This document shows positions 46,485 to 55,563 of a stretch of 64,000 nucleotides of DNA, piece by piece. Numbering within the stretch: position 1 is the first letter of the stretch; each line of letters begins with the position of its first letter. The position numbers and the translations under genes were made by a program. The stretch comes from UBA3937 sp050951585 (lineage in GTDB: Bacteria; Bacillota; Peptococcia; DRI-13; DTU073). The notes below the pieces were generated by a model, which saw only the letters and a program-made list of their open reading frames with translations, had not been told where the DNA came from and searched no databases. The stretch lies in NCBI GenBank assembly GCA_050951585.1, contig JBMNJI010000006.1, positions 62,001-126,000 of the forward strand. The letters run 5' to 3'.

Positions 46485-46560
46485 TATAATAATACCAGTT
46501 GGCTTAAAGCCAGTTCTGTTTAAGAAAACAAAAAAAACATAGAGAAAGAGAAAATAACTT

Positions 46561-47610
46561 ATGAAACAAAACGGCGGAACAAAGAGGAATAAAGTCTGGA
46601 AAAAAATAAGGAACATCATCTTGCTGTTGGTCATGCTATTGGGCCTTCTGCTTGGAGCGGCAGCTTTGGCCTGGCATCATTTTGATCCGTTAGGGCCGGT
46701 TAATCCCCATGATGAAGAAAATCAGCTGTTTACTGTTCAACCGGGCAGTTCCTTCGGACAGATTGCCCGGGATCTGGAGAAAGCAGGTCTATTAAAGGAT
46801 CAGCGGATTTTTAGTTATTATGTCCGTTTGTGTGGGGACTCCGGTAAATTCAAAGCCGGCGAGTACTTACTTAATCCGGCGATGGATGCCCTGACGATCA
46901 AAGAAAACCTGATCAAGGGAAAGGTGGCCACACTTACCTTCACGATCCCGGAAGGTTATCATTTACGCCAGATCGCGCAGGTTTTTGTCAAAAAAGGGAT
47001 TGCCACTGAAGAGGAGTTCTGGGATGTGATTGAAAACGGGGAATTTGCGCAGTCTTTTGTGCAGGATTTGCCGCAAACAGAACGAAGACTGGAAGGATAT
47101 CTTTTCCCGGACACTTATACCATTGCCAAAGGGACGCCGGTGAAAGCGGTAATCGAGATGATGCTCAAACGTTTTGAAGAGGTATATAATCGGCTACCGC
47201 AGAATAATACCGGTTTGAGTATGCATGAGGCGGTGACTTTGGCTTCGATTATCGAGGGTGAATCGGTACTGGATGAGGAAAGACCGATTATTGCGTCTGT
47301 TTTTTTTAATCGCTTGAAAATTGGACAAAGGCTGGAGGCCGATGCCACTTTGCAGTACGTTTTTGACGAGAGAAAAGGACGTGTCTTGTATGAAGATCTG
47401 GAAATAGACTCGCCTTATAATACGTATCGGAATAAGGGACTTCCGCCGGGTCCGATTGGCAGTCCCGGAGAAGCTTCCTTGCGTGCGGTGTTTGAGCCGG
47501 AGGATACCAAGTATTATTATTTTGTGGCGCGGAAAGATAATAGCGGCGAGCATGTTTTTTCGAAAACCTTAGCCGAGCATAACAAGAATAAGCGCTTGTT
47601 GGGCTACTAG
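46561..47610 (+). CDS. mltG: Endolytic murein transglycosylase MltG
   Basis: Membrane-anchored lytic transglycosylase (YceG-like, 349 residues) that cuts nascent glycan strands and ends their polymerisation. An N-terminal helix (about residues 13-36) is followed by a LysM-like part (FTVQPGSSFGQIARDL) and the catalytic region ASIIEGESV with its Glu, NRLKIGQRLEADATLQYV, and GLPPGPIGSPGEAS. This corresponds to yrrL in Bacillus. Confidence 0.95.
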   Translation: MKQNGGTKRNKVWKKIRNIILLLVMLLGLLLGAAALAWHHFDPLGPVNPHDEENQLFTVQPGSSFGQIARDLEKAGLLKDQRIFSYYVRLCGDSGKFKAGEYLLNPAMDALTIKENLIKGKVATLTFTIPEGYHLRQIAQVFVKKGIATEEEFWDVIENGEFAQSFVQDLPQTERRLEGYLFPDTYTIAKGTPVKAVIEMMLKRFEEVYNRLPQNNTGLSMHEAVTLASIIEGESVLDEERPIIASVFFNRLKIGQRLEADATLQYVFDERKGRVLYEDLEIDSPYNTYRNKGLPPGPIGSPGEASLRAVFEPEDTKYYYFVARKDNSGEHVFSKTLAEHNKNKRLLGY

Positions 47611-47649
47611 ATATTCAGGAGCGGGTTCTGGCGGGTTGGAGGTTATGAA

Positions 47650-48387
47650 GTGGCGGAGATTAAGATACCAAAGAATATTGTTAATTATATCCGGCAACTA
47701 ATCCCGGAGCAGTCTTCCTTTTTTACCGAGATTGAAGAAGAATGCCGACGGGATTATATCCCGTTGATTGATCCAGAGGTCGGGCAGTTTCTGCGGGTCT
47801 TGCTGGGGATAAAACAAGCAGAACGTATTCTGGAATTAGGAACAGGGATCGGGTATTCGACTTTGTGGATGGCTTTAAACCCCGCTAATGAAGGACGCAA
47901 TGTGCACATTACTACGATGGAGATCGACCCGAATCGCTACGAACGGGCTTGCCGGAATTTTCAAAGAGCAGAGGTTACTGAGATGGTAACGCCGCTTTTA
48001 GGGGATGCCAATGCCATCATTCCTTCTTTAGAGGGGAGCTTTGATTTTATTTTTATGGATGCGGCGAAGGGGCAATATCCGGAATTCTTTCAGAAGTTTT
48101 GGCCGCTCCTTGAGCCGGGCGGGGTGCTCGTAATCGATAATGTCCTGATGAACGGGTGGGTTGCTGATCTGTATTGGCCGGAACGGCGCAAGAAAACGAT
48201 GGTTGTCCGTTTAAGACAACTGCTGGAAATGCTCAAGGAGCATCCCGGACTGACCGTAGTGACTCTTCCTTTCGGTGATGGGGTGACGGTTTGCGTGCGA
48301 AATAAGACAGAATCGCCTAAGGCACAAGAAAATATTCGGCAGAATCAATCATGGGGTAAGGTGGGAGATAATAATGAAGAAAGTTGA
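47650..48387 (+). CDS. O-methyltransferase (YrrM-like, TrmR type)
   Basis: SAM-dependent class I methyltransferase of 245 residues. Motif I is RILELGTGIGYST, the following acidic loop is TTMEIDPNRYERA, and the metal-site region is FIFMDAAKGQYPEF with VIDNVLMNGWV. Bacillus YrrM (TrmR) methylates 5-hydroxyuridine in tRNA, and the same role is likely here since the U32 peptidase homologue that makes ho5U lies next door. The 3' end overlaps that gene by 14 bases. It starts at GTG 47650. Confidence 0.88.
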   Translation: MAEIKIPKNIVNYIRQLIPEQSSFFTEIEEECRRDYIPLIDPEVGQFLRVLLGIKQAERILELGTGIGYSTLWMALNPANEGRNVHITTMEIDPNRYERACRNFQRAEVTEMVTPLLGDANAIIPSLEGSFDFIFMDAAKGQYPEFFQKFWPLLEPGGVLVIDNVLMNGWVADLYWPERRKKTMVVRLRQLLEMLKEHPGLTVVTLPFGDGVTVCVRNKTESPKAQENIRQNQSWGKVGDNNEES

Positions 48388-49579
48388 GCTATTAGCTCCG
48401 GCCGGTGACTTGGAAAAATTGCGGATGGCCGTGATTTACGGAGCTGATGCTGTTTATCTTGGCGGAAAAGAATTCGGATTAAGAGCTTATGCGGGTAATT
48501 TCTCTCTGGCAGAGATTAAAGAAGGAGTTGAGTTTGCCCATCAACACCAGGCGAAGGTTTATGTAACGGTGAACATTTTTCCGCATAATGATGATTTGAC
48601 AGGGTTGGGTGACTACCTATCGGCACTGGAGGATTGCGGCGTTGACGGCGTCCTCTTTGCGGATGCCGGTGTCTGGAAAATTGCCCGGGAAATTGGCAGC
48701 AGGCTGAGTTTTCATCTTAGTACCCAGGCCAATACCACTAATTGGGCCAGTGCGCAGTTCTGGGAGGAACAAGGGGTAAAGCGAATAGTGCTTGCGCGGG
48801 AGCTTTCTTTGGCGGAGATTAAGGAGATACGCCGGAATGTGCAGATAGAGCTGGAGGTATTTGTCCATGGAGCCATGTGTATTTCCTACTCCGGCCGGTG
48901 CCTCCTCAGTAACTATATGGCCGGACGTGATGCGAATCGTGGTCAGTGTACTCAGCCTTGCCGCTGGAATTATGCTTTGGTTGAAGAGAAGCGGCCGGGG
49001 CATTATTACCCCATTGAGGAGGATGAACGGGGTTCGTATATTTTTAACGCGCAGGATTTATGTCTCATTAGGCATTTGCCCGAGTTGATCGAGGCGGGGG
49101 TAAATAGCTTCAAAATTGAAGGGAGAATGAAGAGCGTTCATTATGTTGCCACGGTGGTGCAGGCTTATCGAAAGGCCATCGATGCGTATTATCGCGACCC
49201 GGTGCGTTATACTTTCAATGAGGAATGGGATAAGGAGATTTTGAAGGTCAGTCATCGTGCTTATACGAAGGGCTTTTTTTTCGGCAAACCATCAGGCGGG
49301 GCGCAAAACCTTGCCGATTCGGATTATATTCGGGAATACGATTTTGTTGGTCTTGTTCGTGATTATGATCCGGCAAGTCAATTGGCGACAGTGGAACAGC
49401 GGAATAATTTTCGCGTTGGTGACGAAATAGAAATAATCGGACCGGAAACAGAGCTGTTTACGCAACGGTTGGAGTTGATGACTGATGACGAGGGGCAATT
49501 CATTGAAGTTGCCCCGCACGCCCAGCAGATTGTGCGGAGTCAAAGTGGAATCAAGCCGTTAAGCCATGGGATTTGTTAA
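48374..49579 (+). CDS. Peptidase U32 family protein (YrrO/TrhP-like, tRNA hydroxylation)
   Basis: U32 family protein of 401 residues. The family pattern is seen in EVFVHGAMCISYSGRC and ANRGQCTQPCRW, with cysteines for an iron-sulfur cluster. Related proteins (TrhP in E. coli, YrrN/YrrO in Bacillus) hydroxylate U34 of tRNA to ho5U, which the adjacent methyltransferase can methylate. True peptidase activity is doubtful. Only one U32 gene is present here where Bacillus has two. Confidence 0.88.
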   Translation: MKKVELLAPAGDLEKLRMAVIYGADAVYLGGKEFGLRAYAGNFSLAEIKEGVEFAHQHQAKVYVTVNIFPHNDDLTGLGDYLSALEDCGVDGVLFADAGVWKIAREIGSRLSFHLSTQANTTNWASAQFWEEQGVKRIVLARELSLAEIKEIRRNVQIELEVFVHGAMCISYSGRCLLSNYMAGRDANRGQCTQPCRWNYALVEEKRPGHYYPIEEDERGSYIFNAQDLCLIRHLPELIEAGVNSFKIEGRMKSVHYVATVVQAYRKAIDAYYRDPVRYTFNEEWDKEILKVSHRAYTKGFFFGKPSGGAQNLADSDYIREYDFVGLVRDYDPASQLATVEQRNNFRVGDEIEIIGPETELFTQRLELMTDDEGQFIEVAPHAQQIVRSQSGIKPLSHGIC

Positions 49580-49660
49580 GAAGAAAGAAACACGAAAAAA
49601 GGAAATAAAAAGCAGGAATATTTGAAGATAAAGCGAAATTAAATAGGAGTAAATGGAAGA

Positions 49661-49888
49661 ATGAATATTAATGGTGATAATAAGGTCTATTTGAAAATTC
49701 CGAAAGAAAAAATTGCCTCCTTAATTAGGATTATTGAAGGCTACGATAATGTAGGACTTGTTACAACTATTAATCCCGAAGAAGGATTAATCGCCATTCA
49801 GCAAACACCTGACACCGAGGAGATTATCGCGAATATCTTAAATGAAATTACCTTTGTCGAAAAGACAGAGCAAAACAAGGAAAAATAA
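49661..49888 (+). CDS. DUF4911 domain protein
   Basis: Small cytoplasmic protein of 75 residues resembling DUF4911 (KIPKEKIASLIRIIEGYDN, then GLIAIQQTPDT). Its function is unknown; the family usually lies after the mltG/U32 block in Clostridia. It marks the end of the conserved chromosomal block and the start of the accessory region. Confidence 0.75.
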   Translation: MNINGDNKVYLKIPKEKIASLIRIIEGYDNVGLVTTINPEEGLIAIQQTPDTEEIIANILNEITFVEKTEQNKEK

Positions 49889-50076
49889 AACGAGATTATC
49901 TTTAGCACCAAGATGAAAGAATTACACATGAATAGACATATAATTATTAATGAACCCTAATATTTAGTATTTCTGTTATTATAATTATTTATGCCACTGT
50001 TGTAGATTATTCTATAATTATCTGTCGTTATCGTTGTATTTCTATCTAACATTTATTGGAAAGGATAAATGTAAGG

Positions 50077-53000
50077 ATGATTAAGAATAAAAGCGTTGTT
50101 CTTATCTTAATTATTTCCCTTTTGTTAATATCGTTTGGTATCTTTTTTGCCGTTCATTCCTTCAACAGCACGAAAAGTGCCTTTTTACAGGATGGGTACG
50201 TTTTGGAGTATCAAAATGATTTAGCTAGTGTGGAAGGGAAAAGTATTCAATATCATTTTCGGGCGGGAACTACCTATCAGTCTAGGTATCCACAATGTAT
50301 AGCTTTCAATGACACTCAGAACAAACGGATTATCGCTACTGAGGATAGTTTTCTTCATTATGCCGACGGCTCGTTTGGTGCCTTCAAAAATGGGGTTGTT
50401 TTGAACCTTTCGACTTTAAATGATGATTTAATCAACTATTACAATGTTTCTCCAGAATCAATTATGCAAAATAACGGCAAGAGTTATTACCTTGACCATA
50501 TGGGGACACCGATTCCCTTTAAGGAGTTCCTGTGGAAATTAAGCCAGGATAAATATCTACTTGCTTCAGATACTTTAAAACTGCATTTTGCAAAGGATGA
50601 TATACGGGAATTTAAGGGTTATCTTGAAGTAAGTTATGTGGATGAAAATGTGGTTCAATTGGCGAATAACGAGGCCGTTCTCCAGACGATCGCAGCCGAT
50701 TGTATTGTCGAGCTTAACGATGGGGTAACTGTCAATCTTAGTGAAAAGACGATTAAGTATTACAACATCACGAAGTTGACGCTGGCCCAGATGATGGTTG
50801 ATGCCGAGGAAAATATTGAGGTGACTCCTTTAAAAAAGGATGTCGCTCGTATTAAGTTGCCTAAAATTACGACCATTGATGGTGAAGACGGCAAAGATGG
50901 TGAAACTGGAGACGCTGGAGAGCCCGGAGAGCCTGGCGAGGGCGGACAAGCCGGTGATACCGGGGAAACTGGTGAAGATGGCGAATCAGGGAGCAAAGGC
51001 AAAAGTGGCAAGAAGGGGGAAGATGGCGCCGCCGGTGAGACCGTTGGCGGTGGAGGCGAGGATGAGGAATCCGCTGCCCCGGTTAAATTGCCTGTTTTTG
51101 AATTATCCCAATGGAATGTTACGGCGACCAGTGTCGGCGGCAGTATTTTTATTGAGGATGAGGAGAATTTGCTGCTCGGGGATTCGGTTAATTTAAAGCT
51201 TGTGGAAACAGGTACTAATAAGGTTGTGTTTGGTCCGGAGCCATATGCGGGGTTGAATTTCAACTTTCTGATTGACACGCTCCAATCCGGTACCGAGTAT
51301 CGTTTAATCATTAGTGCGGACTATACGGTAAACAATAAGGAATATACCAGGGATTTTATCAACAAGGTGTTTGTGGCGGATAGTATTGGCCTAACTGTGG
51401 AAAAGGCATATGCTACCGAAACGGAGCTTGCTTTTATCGTGATGAAGCAGCCTTCCTCCACGGTGGATATAGCCAGTTTGCAGCTTTTTGATGAAGATGG
51501 GACACCGCACAGCGTGGAAAATGTCAATTTCGCTGCTGACAGTCAAACTGTGTTGTTCCGCAATTTAACGGCTAATACAAAGTATCAGGTCCAGTTTACT
51601 GATGTGAAAAGCAGTGATGGAATTGAAATGGCTACCTATGGGCAAAGACTGGAATACTGTACGTTAAAGACCCCGCCAGGTATTGGGGTACCCAATGTGA
51701 TCATTAACAAAAAGAATGCTTCGTTTGAGATGCAAGTCGGTTCTGTCGTTGACGTTCATAATGGAATCACTAATTTCCGTTATGAGATCTATGGTTCACC
51801 GGTCATTGATGGTGCCAAACCGGTTAAAACGCTTTTCTCCACAACAAAGGGGAGCGTTGCTGCGTTCCTGGATAACCTGTACTTGCGGCGTAACGAAAAC
51901 TATCAGGTGAAGGTTGTTGCCGAGTTTTATGACAATGAAAAGACAGTTGAGTATGAGAGTACTTTATCAAATACGTTCCGGATGGATGGGGTTGGCTTCC
52001 CAACGGTAAGATTTGAAGCAGAAGAGGTTACTTTTGAGCGTATCAGGGGGATTATTTATATTGATGCCCAATCGGCGGAGCTTGTGGTAAATTCAAGCAA
52101 ACCGCTTACAATAATGTATGAAAACTCCCTCAATATTGCAAAAACACTTGACCCAATAACTGATCTTACCCAGTTTGCGGAGACAGCTACTACTTACGCT
52201 ATCCCATTTGTTGTAAATAACTTACGGGCGAATGACTCATATGTGGTTTCACTTCATGGGTGCGTTGATCTTCTTGATGGGAATGCAGAGGAACAAATGC
52301 TCATTGGTAGCTTTATTTTCGACACGTTGCCGCCCAATCCGTTCCAAGCAATTTTTATAGAGAATACCAGTGATGGAAGCTCCGCGATAAATGTAGATTT
52401 TCAGTTGCAAAATCCGCCGGCAATAAATAGTGAACTGGAAGCCAATACCTTATCTCATTTGACTTTTAAATTATTTTCAGGGGCAACTACCGAGGAAAGG
52501 AACTTGATAGCTACTGTTCCTCAGCATGATGCTAATCCGGAACCGTATGAAAGTATGTTAAAAGAGGCTTTCTATGATCATATGGTAAAGATTTCGGAGG
52601 AAACATTTGGGCTTCGCCCCGAACAGTTAGAGACAGCTATTTATACCATCCAGGTGACTGGGGCATCTGATTATACCGATTATCAAAATGAAATCAGTAT
52701 TTTGAACAATTCGGTTACAATTAATAAAACGGAGTCAGCACCTCCGTTACCTCCGGTAGATGATGCTCTTGAGGTAACCACGATTATCAACGGAAAAGCA
52801 GAACTATTTGGTGTGGATAGAATTAATGGGTTGAGAGATGATACTGTAATTGGTTATCGTGTTAAGGCTAAGTTTGACAGTGATCTAGCCAATAATTTTA
52901 CATACACCATGTATTCACCCGCCGAATACCATCAATATAACAGTGATCCTGATATTACTTTGGGCGCGCAGCAGGTTGGTAATTCTTATACATTGCCTGT

Positions 53001-53670
53001 TGTAGGCGGCAAAATACCGGAGTTGGTTTTGATGTTCGGAACCGGGCCGGATAGCGAGTCAGACGGGCGGTATATTCGGTATAATTCAGCGGCAAGTAGA
53101 GGTGCTCAATATTATTTCACATACACTGCCATGTTGAAACTTTCGGAAGGTACATATCAATATCCGGAGGATTACCAGGCCGGGGCGTTACTACGTTCCA
53201 AATTGCTTGATGCGCCAAAGGAAAGGCCCGAGTTTGAATTCTATCCGTGGGTTTCCGATAACACTAGCGCTACATGGAAATATAAGCTGTCTGATGTGGA
53301 TGCGGCCTTGCTTGATAACAGAGCGCTCAGTGTAAAACAAGGCAGTAATGTAAGAAAGACCACTCCGCTAGTTAAGGGATCGGGCGTGTTCGAAAATGTA
53401 CAGTTTACTGATCTAAGTCAAGGAGCATATACTGTTTCAGCTACCCAGAATCTTTATTCGAAATATGCCAGTAAACAAGAAAATCGCCTGTTATTTGAGC
53501 GCTATTTTGAAGGAAAATCCGGACTTAGTACTGCCATTACATTCAGGGTTGAGCCGATCCAGGAACGTAACCGTTTGTATATTATTCTTGACAATGTGCC
53601 GGATAATGAGCTTAGGCGGATTGCCGCGATAAAGGTTGAAGTCAGTGCCGCCGGGGTTTCCTGGAACTGA
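50077..53670 (+). CDS. Large membrane-anchored surface protein with collagen-like rod and Fn3-like modules (5' part; frame broken at 3' end)
   Basis: Surface protein with an N-terminal anchor helix (about residues 7-27), a beta-rich domain (about 30-265), a collagen-like rod of 18 Gly-X-Y triplets (269-322), an acidic Gly-rich hinge and a series of fibronectin-III/Ig-like modules with the strand pattern TLQSGTEYRLIISADY, LTANTKYQVQF, LRRNENYQVKVVAEFY. There is no sortase motif or cleavable signal; the protein would be tethered by its N-terminus outside the membrane. ATG 50077 is preferred over TTG 50056. The frame runs out at 53670; the same protein continues in other frames to 55532, giving about 1,820 residues. 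It heads the accessory region and lies upstream of an F-type-ATPase-like operon. I do not recognise the family. Confidence 0.75.
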   Translation: MIKNKSVVLILIISLLLISFGIFFAVHSFNSTKSAFLQDGYVLEYQNDLASVEGKSIQYHFRAGTTYQSRYPQCIAFNDTQNKRIIATEDSFLHYADGSFGAFKNGVVLNLSTLNDDLINYYNVSPESIMQNNGKSYYLDHMGTPIPFKEFLWKLSQDKYLLASDTLKLHFAKDDIREFKGYLEVSYVDENVVQLANNEAVLQTIAADCIVELNDGVTVNLSEKTIKYYNITKLTLAQMMVDAEENIEVTPLKKDVARIKLPKITTIDGEDGKDGETGDAGEPGEPGEGGQAGDTGETGEDGESGSKGKSGKKGEDGAAGETVGGGGEDEESAAPVKLPVFELSQWNVTATSVGGSIFIEDEENLLLGDSVNLKLVETGTNKVVFGPEPYAGLNFNFLIDTLQSGTEYRLIISADYTVNNKEYTRDFINKVFVADSIGLTVEKAYATETELAFIVMKQPSSTVDIASLQLFDEDGTPHSVENVNFAADSQTVLFRNLTANTKYQVQFTDVKSSDGIEMATYGQRLEYCTLKTPPGIGVPNVIINKKNASFEMQVGSVVDVHNGITNFRYEIYGSPVIDGAKPVKTLFSTTKGSVAAFLDNLYLRRNENYQVKVVAEFYDNEKTVEYESTLSNTFRMDGVGFPTVRFEAEEVTFERIRGIIYIDAQSAELVVNSSKPLTIMYENSLNIAKTLDPITDLTQFAETATTYAIPFVVNNLRANDSYVVSLHGCVDLLDGNAEEQMLIGSFIFDTLPPNPFQAIFIENTSDGSSAINVDFQLQNPPAINSELEANTLSHLTFKLFSGATTEERNLIATVPQHDANPEPYESMLKEAFYDHMVKISEETFGLRPEQLETAIYTIQVTGASDYTDYQNEISILNNSVTINKTESAPPLPPVDDALEVTTIINGKAELFGVDRINGLRDDTVIGYRVKAKFDSDLANNFTYTMYSPAEYHQYNSDPDITLGAQQVGNSYTLPVVGGKIPELVLMFGTGPDSESDGRYIRYNSAASRGAQYYFTYTAMLKLSEGTYQYPEDYQAGALLRSKLLDAPKERPEFEFYPWVSDNTSATWKYKLSDVDAALLDNRALSVKQGSNVRKTTPLVKGSGVFENVQFTDLSQGAYTVSATQNLYSKYASKQENRLLFERYFEGKSGLSTAITFRVEPIQERNRLYIILDNVPDNELRRIAAIKVEVSAAGVSWN
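50881..51042 (+). repeat. Collagen-like Gly-X-Y coding repeat (18 triplets)
   Basis: Eighteen uninterrupted Gly-X-Y triplets rich in Glu, Asp, Lys and with two Pro. Bacterial collagen-like segments of this sort form trimeric triple helices. Codon usage for Gly varies, so the repeat is ancient rather than a fresh DNA slippage. Confidence 0.93.
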
Positions 53671-54274
53671 GTACTTTTATCTTGCGGTGGAAGATGTTGA
53701 TTTCAATAATAATCCGGTTATTGCGGGACAGCTGTTGTTTTCTAGGTTAGACCGGTTCCAGGGAAAAACAATTACATTGAAACCTTCTCTTTGCTATGAT
53801 ACAGGTGAATCGGGTTTCGGTACGGCAAGCACCTTCCATGCTATTCAGCTATGCCCTAACGGAACGATTGGACAATATAAGGTGCCGGGTACTTTTGGCA
53901 ACATTTTACGAAATGATCAATACGCCAGTGGCTCTCTTTTTACCACATCATTAGCCGGTTCCCAATTGAGTTTCACCAACAGAATTGTCGGTAATACTGG
54001 TTCGATAGCACTTGCTTTTTCAGACGCCGGAGCACGTGACAATACATCCTTTGAATATCTTACACTGAAGGCTATTGCGGAACAGTCTATTTTAACAGCA
54101 GAAGGGAATCCGTCGGTCAGTTATGCCTTAGGGATTGTTGTTCCCAGTGTTTCTGATGGTGATATTTTGGTCACACTTAATACGGCTGATATTAACTTGC
54201 AAATTGACGGCGGGATGGTACTTGATGATGGGAAATTTTATATTGAGTTATACGAAACGAAGGGTTGGAGATGA
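53636..54274 (+). pseudogene. Middle fragment of the large surface protein in a shifted frame
   Basis: After the break at about 53650-53660 (in a GGGG run) the upstream protein continues in the next frame as PGTEYFYLAVEDVDFNN and further Fn3-like sequence. The frame ends at 54274 within FYIELYETKGWR. No ribosome-binding site precedes it, so it is not a separate gene. Confidence 0.7.
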
Positions 54275-55532
54275 ACTGATTGATTCTCGATATTATACAG
54301 GCAATATTGGGGCAGGACAGTCAGACTATTTGGTTAAGCTAACCGGACTCATGCCCAGGACGAATTACGCTTTCCGGGTTTGGGGAAATATTAACAGTGT
54401 CAAAACATATTTATATGATCCCGATGTAGAACAATCCGGTGTTTTCTATCGGTTTGCCACTCTACAGACAGTGAATATCACTAATCCTGATATCTTATTT
54501 ACAGCTGAAAACTATGATACAAAATATTTAATGTTGACCTATAATCTGGATCAGGTACTGGGCTTCAAGATTTTTTACGATCTGGAATTGCTGGCTGAAG
54601 ACGGTACTGTGGAGCAGCTATGGCGGTATGAGGATTTACTAGGCGATACCATCATTTCAGAAAATGTTACTTACGACAAAAATATGGCGAAAAATCTTTA
54701 TTGCCGACCGGGCAGTACAGTGTTCCAATTTGGCAGGGAATACCGTATTACGATAAGCGCCGTTGCGAACGCGGGAATTGACCAGCGTGACAATCCCGAA
54801 AATGTTTTGGGGTTGCTTGCGTATGAGTTTGAGCTGGAAGATTTGTTAAGACCCGTTTTTGGTATCACTTCTACGGCTTTTATTGATGAGGAAGGAAAGC
54901 ATAATTTGACCTTTAGAGTATTACCGATTGATTCGGATAAAGTAATTGTAGATGGGTTATACATCGTTCGTTTCTTCGATAGCGATGGACAGAACATTAC
55001 ACCGCAAGAAATTGCCGATCAAACTTATAATGTTAGTACGCCAACTAATTTTACGATTGGGGGGCTGCAAAAGAATAGTACATATATCATTAGGCTTTAT
55101 GCGGTTACTGATATGACCAATGGGGGCAATCTGGAGAATATCAGTGAAGTAGAAACACCGACGAATTCACAGTATCTGCTTAAAACAGCGTATGGAACCA
55201 CTCTGGATGATGAAGGTATTTTTCTCGGCGAAATCAGTTGTGTAAAGTCAGCAAACAATAATCAACGAGTAGAATTACATTTTAATAACTCAGTGAATTT
55301 AGCGGCGGTGCAGACCATTCAGTATTCGATTTATACATCCAATAATTACATTTATCCGACTGTTACCACGGCTTTTGTACCACAAGTGCACAATGCCGGT
55401 ACCGCAAGCGAATATTATTCTCTGGAGTTGCCCACCGATTTGACTGAAAACGGAACACATTACATTCAGGTACAGTTCTATAAAGATGGGAATAGACTGA
55501 GGGAGCCGCAGGTTCTTATCTACAACAAATAG
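54135..55532 (+). pseudogene. C-terminal fragment of the large surface protein in a third frame
   Basis: From about 54262 this frame carries on the same protein (GDELIDSRYYTGNIG, then more Fn3-like modules such as LMPRTNYAFRVWG and LQKNSTYIIRLYAV) to a clean stop at 55532. The first 40 codons of the open frame are a shadow of the previous fragment. The shift lies near a GGG run at 54265. No C-terminal anchor motif is seen. Confidence 0.7.
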
Positions 55533-55563
55533 ACAAGCAAGAGCAGGAGAAGGAGGGATGAGC